Origin: Myxococcales bacterium
GTDB lineage: Bacteria > Myxococcota > Bradymonadia > UBA7976 > UBA1532
Assembly (NCBI GenBank): GCA_020430675.1
Contig: JAGQJJ010000019.1
Coordinates: forward strand, 1-15,615
Direction: 5' to 3'
DNA: 15,615 nt
Shown here: positions 1-6,578 of the stretch, piece after piece
How the letters are laid out: each line of letters opens with the position of its first letter
Numbering within the stretch: the stretch's first letter is position 1
Notes under the pieces: model-generated
What the model saw: the letters and a program-made list of their open reading frames with translations, nothing else
What the model was told of the DNA's origin: nothing
Database searches by the model: none
Made by a program: the position numbers and the translations under genes

Positions 1-434
1 CGGCGGCCCAAAGTGACCCCGGCGAAGCGCATCAATCCGCGCCAGGTGGGCGTGCGGGCCCGTACGCCGCCCGCGTGGGTCGCGATCAGCGTCAGGCTGC
101 GCACCCGGTCGGGCACCGTCACCGCCAGCTCCTGGGCGATCATGCCGCCCATCGAGACGCCGACGATGTGCGCGGTGGGCCAGTCGAGGTGGTCGAGCAG
201 CCGGCGCGCATCGTCGGCGAGCAGGCGCATCGAATACCACCCCGGCCGGGCTTGCGTATTGCCCACGCCGCGGTTGTCGAACCAGGCGACGCGGTGGCGT
301 TCGGCCAGCGCGGGCACCTGGCCCGACCACGCCCGACCGGGCACCGAGAACCCCATGATGAGCAGCACCGGCGAGCCCGCCGCGCCGGCGACCTCGTAGG
401 CGAGCTCTACATCTTCAAACCGCGCGTGCGGCAT
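1..434 (-). CDS. Alpha/beta-fold hydrolase, C-terminus outside window
   Basis: The reading frame starts at the ATG complementary to 432-434 and is still open at base 1, so only the first 144 residues are visible. A good ribosome-binding site (GGAGAGG) lies a few bases upstream. The protein begins MPHARFEDVELAYEVAG and has the usual order of an alpha/beta hydrolase: an early beta hairpin, an oxyanion-region segment LLIMGF near residue 25, a DNRGVGNT strand-turn, and the nucleophile elbow GVSMGG near residue 97, with Ser as the expected nucleophile. The catalytic Asp and His would lie beyond the window. Known relatives include esterases, C-C bond hydrolases and haloperoxidase-like proteins; the visible part does not choose between them. 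It has no signal peptide, so a cytoplasmic enzyme is expected. It is divergent from the cytochrome c lipoprotein gene. Confidence 0.88.
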   Translation of the reverse strand, partial: MPHARFEDVELAYEVAGAAGSPVLLIMGFSVPGRAWSGQVPALAERHRVAWFDNRGVGNTQARPGWYSMRLLADDARRLLDHLDWPTAHIVGVSMGGMIAQELAVTVPDRVRSLTLIATHAGGVRARTPTWRGLMRFAGVTLGR

Positions 435-549
435 CGAACCTCTCCGGTGAGTGCGGGCATCATGCACATCGGCGGGGGTTGATGCCACCGATCGGACGAT
501 CCTGGGTTGATGATAGACTCGCGGCCAGCTCACGGTGGAGGCCACGCGC
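435..549. promoter_or_regulatory. Divergent intergenic region with a 9-bp direct repeat
   Basis: These 115 bases separate two divergent genes and must hold both promoters. GGGTTGATG occurs twice, at 476-484 and 504-512, starting 28 bp apart. The ribosome-binding site of the right-hand gene (GGTGGAGG, 534-541) is clear. TAGACT at 514-519 could be a -10 element for the plus strand, but no convincing -35 sits at the right distance. The repeat could be a tandem protein-binding site; this is inference only. Confidence 0.3.
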
Positions 550-1473
550 ATGCGACGACGGGAACAGCGGATGGTGTGTGCGAGCGTCGCGGCGCTCTGG
601 CTCGTCGCCTGCCGGGCCGAGTCCCCCGCCCCGCCCGCGCCCGCCGCGGCGGAGATCCCGGCGCCCACCGCAGTGGCGATCGCGGCGCCCGCCGTGGCGG
701 TGCCGATTCAGCTCAAGATCGGCGCCGCCGAAGAGACGGTGACAATCGACGGGCTACGGGCGCGGGTGGCTGCGGAGATCCTCGAGACGCCCGACCCGCA
801 GTGGCACGGACAGAAGCGACGCTACCGGGGCGTGCCGCTGCTGCCGATGCTGGCGACCTTTGGCGGCGCGCCGCCGGCCTTGGGCACCTTGACCGTGGTC
901 TGCGCCGATGGCTTTCGCGCCCAAATCCCGGCACGCCAGCTCGCGACGCATCACGCGGTGCTCGCCTGGGGCGAAGCAGACGCCGACGGACGCGACGTGC
1001 CCTTTGGCAGGTTCACCAAGGCCACGGGAGAGGTGGTCGATCCGGGGCCGTTCTACATCGTCTGGGACGGCGCGTCGGTCGCCGAGACCTTTCCCTGGAG
1101 CTGGCCCTATCAGGTCATCCGCATTGAAGTCGAGGCCACGCCGCCCGCGGCAGCGATCGACCCCGACCGGCTCGATGCGGCGGCGGCGACGCCCGCGGCG
1201 CGCGCCGGCTTTGCGATCTTCAGCCGCTCTTGTGTGACCTGTCACGCCGTCAACGGCGTGGGCGGCCTGATCGGACCCGAGCTGGGCCAACCGATGAACA
1301 TCACGCGCTATTTTGCGCGCCCGGTGCTCGAACAGTTCATCCTCGACTGGCAGAAGGTGCGAGCGCCGCGCGGCAACGAGAAGATGCCGCGCTTCGTCGA
1401 GACGCTCAGCCCCGATGACGTGCGCGCGGTGGTCGATTATCTGGCCTGGATGGCCGATCGCGCGGCACCCTGA
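550..1473 (+). CDS. Lipoprotein with sulfite-oxidase-like domain and cytochrome c domain
   Basis: A 307-residue protein. I chose ATG 550 over GTG 535 because GGTGGAGG lies 8 nt upstream of it and a clean lipoprotein signal follows: an Arg-rich start, a hydrophobic stretch, then LVAC with Cys21. An Ala/Pro linker runs to about residue 50. Residues 55-198 resemble the molybdopterin-oxidoreductase (sulfite oxidase/YedY-like) fold in its small cofactor-less form: YRGVPLLPML, then a strand leading to ADGF, an LAWGEADADG turn, and a closing WSWPYQVIRIEV strand. I see no conserved cofactor Cys. Residues 215-305 are a class I cytochrome c: CVTCH at 228-232 binds heme, and Met279 in EKMPRF is the likely axial ligand. 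The expected location is periplasmic or lipid-anchored, passing single electrons. Its stop codon abuts the stop of the convergent gene exactly. The cytochrome assignment is firm; the first-domain assignment is moderate. Confidence 0.87.
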   Translation: MRRREQRMVCASVAALWLVACRAESPAPPAPAAAEIPAPTAVAIAAPAVAVPIQLKIGAAEETVTIDGLRARVAAEILETPDPQWHGQKRRYRGVPLLPMLATFGGAPPALGTLTVVCADGFRAQIPARQLATHHAVLAWGEADADGRDVPFGRFTKATGEVVDPGPFYIVWDGASVAETFPWSWPYQVIRIEVEATPPAAAIDPDRLDAAAATPAARAGFAIFSRSCVTCHAVNGVGGLIGPELGQPMNITRYFARPVLEQFILDWQKVRAPRGNEKMPRFVETLSPDDVRAVVDYLAWMADRAAP

Positions 1474-2691
1474 TCAGCGCAGCACGGCCCAGATGGCTTC
1501 GGCGACCGGCATGGGATCGGCGGTAAAGTCATTGGTCTCGACCGTGACGCAAAGTCCGTTGGCCGGATCGAAGAACAACTCGCCGCGAAAGCCCATGGTC
1601 GAACCGGTATGGCCCAGCACCGGCCGGCCGCCGCGCTCGGTGACGCGCACGCCCAGGCCGTAGGGTTCGCCGGCGGCGATCGATTGCGGCGTCGGCTCGA
1701 TCATGGCGCTGCGGCTCATCGGCGAGACCACGTCGCCGGCAAACAGCGCGCGCGCCCAGACGCAGAGCGGGCCCACGGGACCCACCAGCCCGCCGGCGGC
1801 CCACGCCCATGACATCGAGAAGCCCTCGGTGACCTCGGTGCCGCCGCCCACATGGCCGGTCACCGGGTCGCAGCTTGAAGGCGATGGCTCGTACTGCTCC
1901 ATCCAGAGCGCGTCGACGCCAAACGGTGTCAACAGGCGGTCGCGCACAATCTCGGGGAACGGTCGCGCTTCGACCGCTTCGAGGGCCAGGCCGAGCAGGT
2001 AATAGCCGGTGTTGGAGTAGAGGTACGCCTCGCCGGGCGCGAGGCCGCTTTCATGCTGCAACGCAAAATCAATGATGTCCCGCGGGCTTTGTGGCATTGT
2101 GCGCCGCAGCAAAAAGCCAGCATCGTCGGTGTAGTTGTAGACGCCCGCGGTGTGGGCCAGCAGGCGCGCCAGGGTGACTTCGGGGCCGAAGTCATAGCCC
2201 GGCACATAGGCGTCGATGGGATCGTCGAGCGTCCAGTCGCCGGCTTCGACGTGCTGCATGATGAGCGCCGCGGTGAAGGTCTTGGTCACGCTGCCGACCC
2301 GGAAGCGGGCGGAGGGCGTCATCGGCTCGCCGGTATTGCCATCGGCCAGCCCGGCGGCGCCGGCCCAGGTGGCGCCGTCGACCAGGGCCACGCCGACGAC
2401 CACGCCGGGCGCGCCGGCGGCGCGGGTGTGGGCGTCGAGCGCCGCTTGCAGTTCGGCCGCCAAGGCCAAGGGGAACGCCGGATCGGGCGGCGGTGGAGCG
2501 CGGCAAGGATCAAGCCGGGCGTCGGCCGCCAGGGCGGCGTCGGTGGACGGTGCAGCGTCGACAGGCGGGCCGTCGGAACCCGAGTCGGGCGCCGCGTCCA
2601 GCGCCGGCCCATCGAGCGCCGAGTCGGCCGCGCCGTCATCGCAGGCGCTGAGCAGCAGCCCGACGAGCATGAGGCCCGTCCGCGCCCTCAC
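1474..2691 (-). CDS. Serine beta-lactamase-like hydrolase, lipoprotein
   Basis: A 405-residue protein of the class C beta-lactamase/DD-peptidase-like family (Beta-lactamase Pfam type). All three catalytic motifs are present: SVTK at 134-137 (nucleophile Ser134, general base Lys137), YSN at 225-227, and HTG at 361-363. The N-terminus is a lipoprotein signal ending LLSAC with Cys17, followed by an Asp/Ala/Pro-rich linker to about residue 65. The enzyme is therefore probably anchored in the envelope, where it could act on peptidoglycan peptides, esters or beta-lactams; members range widely and the substrate cannot be read from sequence. The start is GTG at 2691-2689, overlapping the stop of the upstream SDR gene as GTGA. 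No strong ribosome-binding site is visible, so translation is probably coupled. It looks like the last gene of the minus-strand operon. Confidence 0.92.
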   Translation of the reverse strand: MRARTGLMLVGLLLSACDDGAADSALDGPALDAAPDSGSDGPPVDAAPSTDAALAADARLDPCRAPPPPDPAFPLALAAELQAALDAHTRAAGAPGVVVGVALVDGATWAGAAGLADGNTGEPMTPSARFRVGSVTKTFTAALIMQHVEAGDWTLDDPIDAYVPGYDFGPEVTLARLLAHTAGVYNYTDDAGFLLRRTMPQSPRDIIDFALQHESGLAPGEAYLYSNTGYYLLGLALEAVEARPFPEIVRDRLLTPFGVDALWMEQYEPSPSSCDPVTGHVGGGTEVTEGFSMSWAWAAGGLVGPVGPLCVWARALFAGDVVSPMSRSAMIEPTPQSIAAGEPYGLGVRVTERGGRPVLGHTGSTMGFRGELFFDPANGLCVTVETNDFTADPMPVAEAIWAVLR

Positions 2692-3557
2692 AGCGTGCCG
2701 TCGGACTTGTCCTTGCCCCCCACCTGCGGCAGCGCAAACGAGGGATCGAGCACCGGCGGCTCGCTGTTCGGGTCGCAGCGATACGGCGTCAGATCGGTCA
2801 CGCCCGCCTCTTGCAGCACCCGCATGCAGAGCAACGCCTGCCCGGTACGCTCACGAGGAGGCGTGCGCAGCACCTCATAGGCGGCGTCAGCGACCAGATC
2901 GGCCTTGTACCAGAGGCTGGGGTTGCCGATGCGATAGTTCACCGTCGCCGCCGACTCGACCAGCGTCTCGGGCCACAGCGCGTTGGCGGCGATGCCATCG
3001 CGGCGGCCCTCGTCGGCCAGCGCCATCGCGGTCATGGTCATGCCCAGCTTGCTGAGCATATAGGCGCTCTTGCCCACCAACGACGCGAGCAGGATCGGCG
3101 GGCTCATCACCAGGAAATGCCCGCCGCCGGCCGCGCGCAGGTGGCGGATGGCATGATGCGCCAGCAGATGCGCGCCACGGGCGTTGACGCCCATGACCAG
3201 ATCGAAGCGATCGGCCGCCGTGTGCTCGATCGGCTTCCACCAGAGCGCGCCGGCGTTGTGAATGGCGATGTCGAGCCGCCCGAAGCGCTCGACGGTCGCG
3301 GCGACGCCCGCGGCGACGGCGGCGTCATCGCGCACGTCCATCTGCACGACGAGCGCCTCGCTGCCGGCCGCTTTCACCGCCGCGGCCACATCGTGCAGCG
3401 TGCCGGGCAGCCGCGGATCCGGCTCGACCGTCTTGGCCGCGAGCGCCAGCTTGACGCCCTCGCGGGCCAGCCGCTCGGCGATCGCGCGACCGATGCCCCG
3501 GCTCGCCCCGGTGATGAGGGCGACCTTGCCCTCCAGCTTCCAGTCAGTAGCAGACAT
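2688..3557 (-). CDS. Short-chain dehydrogenase/reductase, HSDL2-like
   Basis: A 289-residue classical-type SDR. The frame is open further upstream, but ATG 3557 is the sensible start: it gives MSATDWKLEGKVALITGASR with the cofactor motif TGASRGIG at 16-23 in its usual place, and GGGAAG lies upstream. Other landmarks are HNAGA (the NNAG equivalent, about 100-104), Asn125, Ser152 and the catalytic pair YMLSK (Tyr166, Lys170). The segment AKTVEPDPRLPGT (41-53), together with MSPP and ANALWPET, is what the HSDL2 subgroup shows, better than most SDRs. Eukaryotic HSDL2 carries a C-terminal sterol-carrier domain, which is absent here. It is a cytoplasmic NAD(P)-dependent oxidoreductase, probably on a lipid-like alcohol or ketone (inference). 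It overlaps the upstream lipoprotein gene by 14 nt and the downstream hydrolase by 4 nt. Confidence 0.93.
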   Translation of the reverse strand: MSATDWKLEGKVALITGASRGIGRAIAERLAREGVKLALAAKTVEPDPRLPGTLHDVAAAVKAAGSEALVVQMDVRDDAAVAAGVAATVERFGRLDIAIHNAGALWWKPIEHTAADRFDLVMGVNARGAHLLAHHAIRHLRAAGGGHFLVMSPPILLASLVGKSAYMLSKLGMTMTAMALADEGRRDGIAANALWPETLVESAATVNYRIGNPSLWYKADLVADAAYEVLRTPPRERTGQALLCMRVLQEAGVTDLTPYRCDPNSEPPVLDPSFALPQVGGKDKSDGTL

Positions 3558-5616
3558 TGACTTCCCATCCGATATTGCCAGCGATGCACGTCTGCCCCAG
3601 CGGGCATTCGGGCGCATCGTCGATGTCACACAAGCGCATGCAGACCGGTCCGCTGCCGCCGTTGAGGCAGATGGCATCCGCGTCGCAGTCCGAGGCGTCG
3701 GAGCAGCTCCCGCCGATGGGGATGGGGCCCACCAGCTCGCAGAGGCCCTCGCGATTGAGCAGGCTCAGCGCCCGGCAGGTCCTGCCCGGGGGACAATCAC
3801 CGTTGGCGAGCAGGCAGTCGAACGCCTGGCACAAGCCCAGGTTGAACTCCTCGTCGACGGCGGTGTCGGGGTCGTCCACCGCACCAAAGTGGATGCACGC
3901 CTCGCCCGCGCCGCAATCGTTGCCGCGGGGGTCGCAGATCTGCTGGCAGACGCCGCGACCGTTGCCTGCGTTGTTGGGGTCGAGCGGATCATCGGTGTCC
4001 CCGAAGCAGATGCCGCCCGTACCGCAGACGCGGCCCGCTTGCAGCGCGATGCGCGCGTCGGCCTGGGCGTCACAGATCGCGCCCTCGGCGGCACGGCCGG
4101 CGTGGCGGCAGAGGCCGCGGGTCTCGTCGCCCTGCAACGGCCGGCAGGTGCCCGGCAGGCCACCGATATCGCAGGCCCCGTAGAGTTGGTTGGGTGCGCA
4201 GAAGACGTAGTAGCAGAAGTTCGGTACGCCGGGCAGCAGCGCCTGGCAGGTCTGGTCGATCCCGCAGTCCAGGTCGGCCGCGCACCCGTTGAGACAGACG
4301 CCCGCCCCGTCACCCGACGGCACGCAGACCTGATCGGCGCCGCACTCTGGGCCGCCGTTGGCAGGCGTGCAGGGCAGGAACTCCCCCGGAGCGCAGCGCC
4401 CCGCCTCGCACTCGTACCCGACCGCGCAGTGATAGGTCGTGCCGCAACTGCCATCGCGGCGCACGCAGCGCCCCTCGATGCAGTCCTCCTGGGCACCGCA
4501 CGGGTAGCGACACTCGCCCGGATCGAATGGCTCGACTGCCTCGCAGCGACCGGTGTCGTTGTCGCAGATCATGCCATTGCTGCATCCGACAAAGCGGCAG
4601 TCGGGCAGGCAGACATCGAGCGTCTCTTCCGCGCCGGCCTGATTGAGACGAACGCGCGGCCGACACGTCCAGCCATCGCGACACTCGCCATCGGGGCAGC
4701 CCTCGACGCAGAGGAAGCCACCGCCGCTGCGGATGCAGCGGCCACCCGGGCAGTCGACGTCGCCCGCGCAGGCCTGCAGGCAGAACCCGCCGGGCGCGTA
4801 GAACTCGCCGCCTTCGGCCGCGCAGGCGTCCGAGATGCAGTCGCCGTTGATCGCGCAGGGGCCGCCGCCAGGGGTCTGTTCGATGCAGCAGCTGATCTCG
4901 GCGCCGCCCGGGCAGGCGCCGGGCTCCGTGTCGCCGCGGCAAGCCAGGCGGCCGATGCAGATGCCCTCACGACCGTCGCCGGTCGCGCAGGCGAGACCGG
5001 TGCAACAGACCAGACCGGGCAGGCAGTTGCCCTCAGCACGCTGCCCGTTGCATTCGTTGGCGCCGGCGCAAAAACCGTGAGTGCCATCGGCGTCGAAGCA
5101 GGCCGCGCCAGCATCGACGGCGCCGCAGAGCAGGGCGACCGCGGGCTCGGCGAGCAAGGCATCGAGCACCGCCGGGCAGCCGTCGAAGTCACGGGCGTTG
5201 AGTCGGCCCGCCTCGCAAGCGTTGAGACACGCCGTGACCAACGGCTGAGCGCGTGAAAAATCGGGGCAGCGTGGCGAATCGGCGAAGCAGGCGCCGACAT
5301 CGGCGCAGAGCGTGTTGCAGTCGACCGGCTGGCCGCCCATGCCGCCCTGGCCGCCCATGCCGCCCTCGCCGCCCATGCCGCCCTCGCCACCTTGACCGCC
5401 CATTCCCCCTTCGCCGCCTTCGCACTCGCAGGCGCCGAAGCGGCCGTCATCGCCACAGGTCTGCACGCTCATGCCGCCCCCGGCGCAAGGGCAGGCTTCA
5501 ACCCGGCCCGGCGTGCAGGCGGCGCCGCCGTCCGAGCCGCCGCCGCCGCCGCCCGCGCCAACGCATCCGAAGAGACCTGCCAGGGCAACGGCCATCGGCC
5601 AGAACCGCGCGTTCAT
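3544..5616 (-). CDS. Large Cys-rich lipoprotein with Gly-rich linker
   Basis: A 690-residue protein of no enzyme family I recognise. ATG 5616 is preferred to 5646 because GGGAGGAG precedes it and a lipoprotein signal follows at once (MNARFWPMAVALAGLFGC, Cys18). Then come a poly-Gly patch, a short Cys cluster (CPCAGG...CGDDGRFGACECE) and a GGX linker at 67-96. The rest is a chain of small disulfide-type modules. Two adjacent copies follow the pattern G-x-C-x(6)-C...C-PG/LPG...CC, ending with Cys-Cys pairs at 204-205 and 243-244. Many later units have the form C-x(n)-CPxGxxC, as in Myxococcota surface proteins. There are dozens of Cys and no CXXCH. It is probably exported and displayed as a rod of knots that binds or adheres; function unknown. 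The opposite strand also has a long open frame here, but it has no signal, domain or codon logic. Confidence 0.87.
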   Translation of the reverse strand: MNARFWPMAVALAGLFGCVGAGGGGGGSDGGAACTPGRVEACPCAGGGMSVQTCGDDGRFGACECEGGEGGMGGQGGEGGMGGEGGMGGQGGMGGQPVDCNTLCADVGACFADSPRCPDFSRAQPLVTACLNACEAGRLNARDFDGCPAVLDALLAEPAVALLCGAVDAGAACFDADGTHGFCAGANECNGQRAEGNCLPGLVCCTGLACATGDGREGICIGRLACRGDTEPGACPGGAEISCCIEQTPGGGPCAINGDCISDACAAEGGEFYAPGGFCLQACAGDVDCPGGRCIRSGGGFLCVEGCPDGECRDGWTCRPRVRLNQAGAEETLDVCLPDCRFVGCSNGMICDNDTGRCEAVEPFDPGECRYPCGAQEDCIEGRCVRRDGSCGTTYHCAVGYECEAGRCAPGEFLPCTPANGGPECGADQVCVPSGDGAGVCLNGCAADLDCGIDQTCQALLPGVPNFCYYVFCAPNQLYGACDIGGLPGTCRPLQGDETRGLCRHAGRAAEGAICDAQADARIALQAGRVCGTGGICFGDTDDPLDPNNAGNGRGVCQQICDPRGNDCGAGEACIHFGAVDDPDTAVDEEFNLGLCQAFDCLLANGDCPPGRTCRALSLLNREGLCELVGPIPIGGSCSDASDCDADAICLNGGSGPVCMRLCDIDDAPECPLGQTCIAGNIGWEVNVCY
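5329..5418 (-). repeat. Gly-Gly-X coding repeat in the Cys-rich lipoprotein
   Basis: Thirty codons encode back-to-back GGE/GGM/GGQ tripeptides (residues 67-96). At DNA level this is an imperfect 9-bp repeat of the type GCCGCCCTC/GCCGCCCAT on the plus strand. Such arrays can expand or contract in frame. A related array lies in the propeller-peroxidase gene (10374-10439) in the same orientation. Confidence 0.85.
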
Positions 5617-5652
5617 GAAGCTCCTCCCGGCGTTCAAAGACGCCACGCCATC

Positions 5653-5669
5653 CGCCGCTCCCCGCGGCG
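5653..5669 (-). terminator. Small GC hairpin between operon genes
   Basis: A perfect 6-bp stem, CGCCGC (5653-5658) with GCGGCG (5664-5669), and a 5-nt loop lie in the 83-nt gap after the DUF4215 lipoprotein gene. No U-tract follows, so it is at best a weak or Rho-assisted terminator, an attenuator, or an mRNA-end stabiliser. Confidence 0.28.
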
Positions 5670-5678
5670 CGTCGGCGC

Positions 5679-5709
5679 ATCATACGCCGCGGCCCCACCT
5701 CAATCGCAA
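5679..5709 (-). promoter_or_regulatory. Possible internal promoter for the Cys-rich lipoprotein gene
   Basis: Reading the minus strand, TTGCGA (5709-5704) and TATGAT (5684-5679) resemble sigma-70 -35 and -10 boxes. The spacer is 19 bp, longer than ideal. TATGAT is a 5/6 match and stands out in such GC-rich DNA. It would start a transcript about 60 nt ahead of ATG 5616, after the hairpin-rich start of the gap. Confidence 0.3.
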
Positions 5710-6578
5710 TAGATGATCAGGCGCCACGCCGAGCAGGCCGTCGAGATGTCGGCGTATTCCTGCCGCGGCCGGCGGGGACCCGTGCAATGCGCGATGGGGT
5801 CATGCCACTCTCGCCCGATCTCGAGGTCGAGGAAGCCGCCGCCATACGAGAGCCACACATCGACGGGGTAATCGCGGCTGCGGTTGCGAAAGGTCAGCTC
5901 GACCGACTGCCCGCCCGGCACATGCACCTCGCTCGGATCGACGCGCATGTTGCAGAAGTTGTCGACAAAGATGTCGATGACATCGTCGCGCTGCGCGGGC
6001 ACGCAGTCTTCGCCGTCGATGACAAAGCCGTCCGAGCAGGTTCCCAGGGCGACACACGCGCCGTTGCCGCCGTCATGGCGCAAGTCGCAGCCATCGGCGG
6101 CCTGGCCGTCGTCGCATCGCTCGTTGCGCTGCACGATGCCATCGCCGCAGCGGCCGGTCACCGCGCTGCAATCGCCGGCACAATAGTCGTCTTCGAGCGT
6201 GTCGCCGTCGTCACAGGCCTCGTCGCCTTCGCGCATGCCATCGCCGCAGACCGGCGCGGGCGGGGCCTGGTCGGGCGGTGGCGCTTGATCGGTCTGCGCG
6301 TCGATCGGCGGCGCCGCGTCGGGCATGGGCGCAGCGTCGGCGATGGCGGCGTCGACGGCCAGCTCCGGCGGCGCGGCGTCCATCTCATCGAGCCGGCCGT
6401 CGGGCGCGGCGTCTTCGGCGGGCGCCATGTCGACCGGCGGCGCCATGTCGGCCAACGCATCGGCGCTCGGCCGGCCATCGCGCAGCGTCGGCTGGCCGCC
6501 GTGACCGCCTGCGCTGTCATCGCAGGCCACCGCCAACAGGGCCCAGAGAAGCAGGCCCAAAGCCCGTGCGATGCGCAT
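5700..6578 (-). CDS. Lipoprotein with DUF4215-type repeats and beta-rich C-terminal domain
   Basis: A 292-residue protein. ATG 6578 is chosen because GGGAGGGAG precedes it and MRIARALGLLLWALLAVAC is a clean lipoprotein signal (Cys19). Residues 25-108 are a disordered Asp/Ala/Pro/Met linker. Residues 111-165 hold two Cys-rich units, CGDGMREGDEACDDGD and CGDGIVQRNERCDDGQ, the hallmark of the DUF4215/Myxococcus Cys-rich repeat seen on exported proteins. Residues 198-292 form a separate domain, with VDPSEVHVPGGQSVELTFRN suggesting an immunoglobulin- or cupredoxin-like beta sandwich; four Cys (209, 265, 282, 291) could pair as disulfides. A full set of copper ligands is not evident. Its ATG shares one base with the stop of the cytochrome c-NnrU gene (TGATG), so the two are probably co-translated. 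Role unknown; a partner of the redox proteins is an inference from context. Confidence 0.85.
   Translation of the reverse strand: MRIARALGLLLWALLAVACDDSAGGHGGQPTLRDGRPSADALADMAPPVDMAPAEDAAPDGRLDEMDAAPPELAVDAAIADAAPMPDAAPPIDAQTDQAPPPDQAPPAPVCGDGMREGDEACDDGDTLEDDYCAGDCSAVTGRCGDGIVQRNERCDDGQAADGCDLRHDGGNGACVALGTCSDGFVIDGEDCVPAQRDDVIDIFVDNFCNMRVDPSEVHVPGGQSVELTFRNRSRDYPVDVWLSYGGGFLDLEIGREWHDPIAHCTGPRRPRQEYADISTACSAWRLIIYCD

Noticed and set aside
1474..2691. Antibiotic-resistance AmpC beta-lactamase
   Set aside because: SxxK, YxN and HTG are shared by many esterases and peptidases. The lipoprotein anchor and the operon context do not indicate a resistance gene.
3262..5256. A 664-codon open frame on the plus strand
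   Set aside because: It is opposite the Cys-rich lipoprotein and SDR genes. Its translation is Ala/Val/Arg-rich low complexity without domains, ribosome-binding site or signal peptide.
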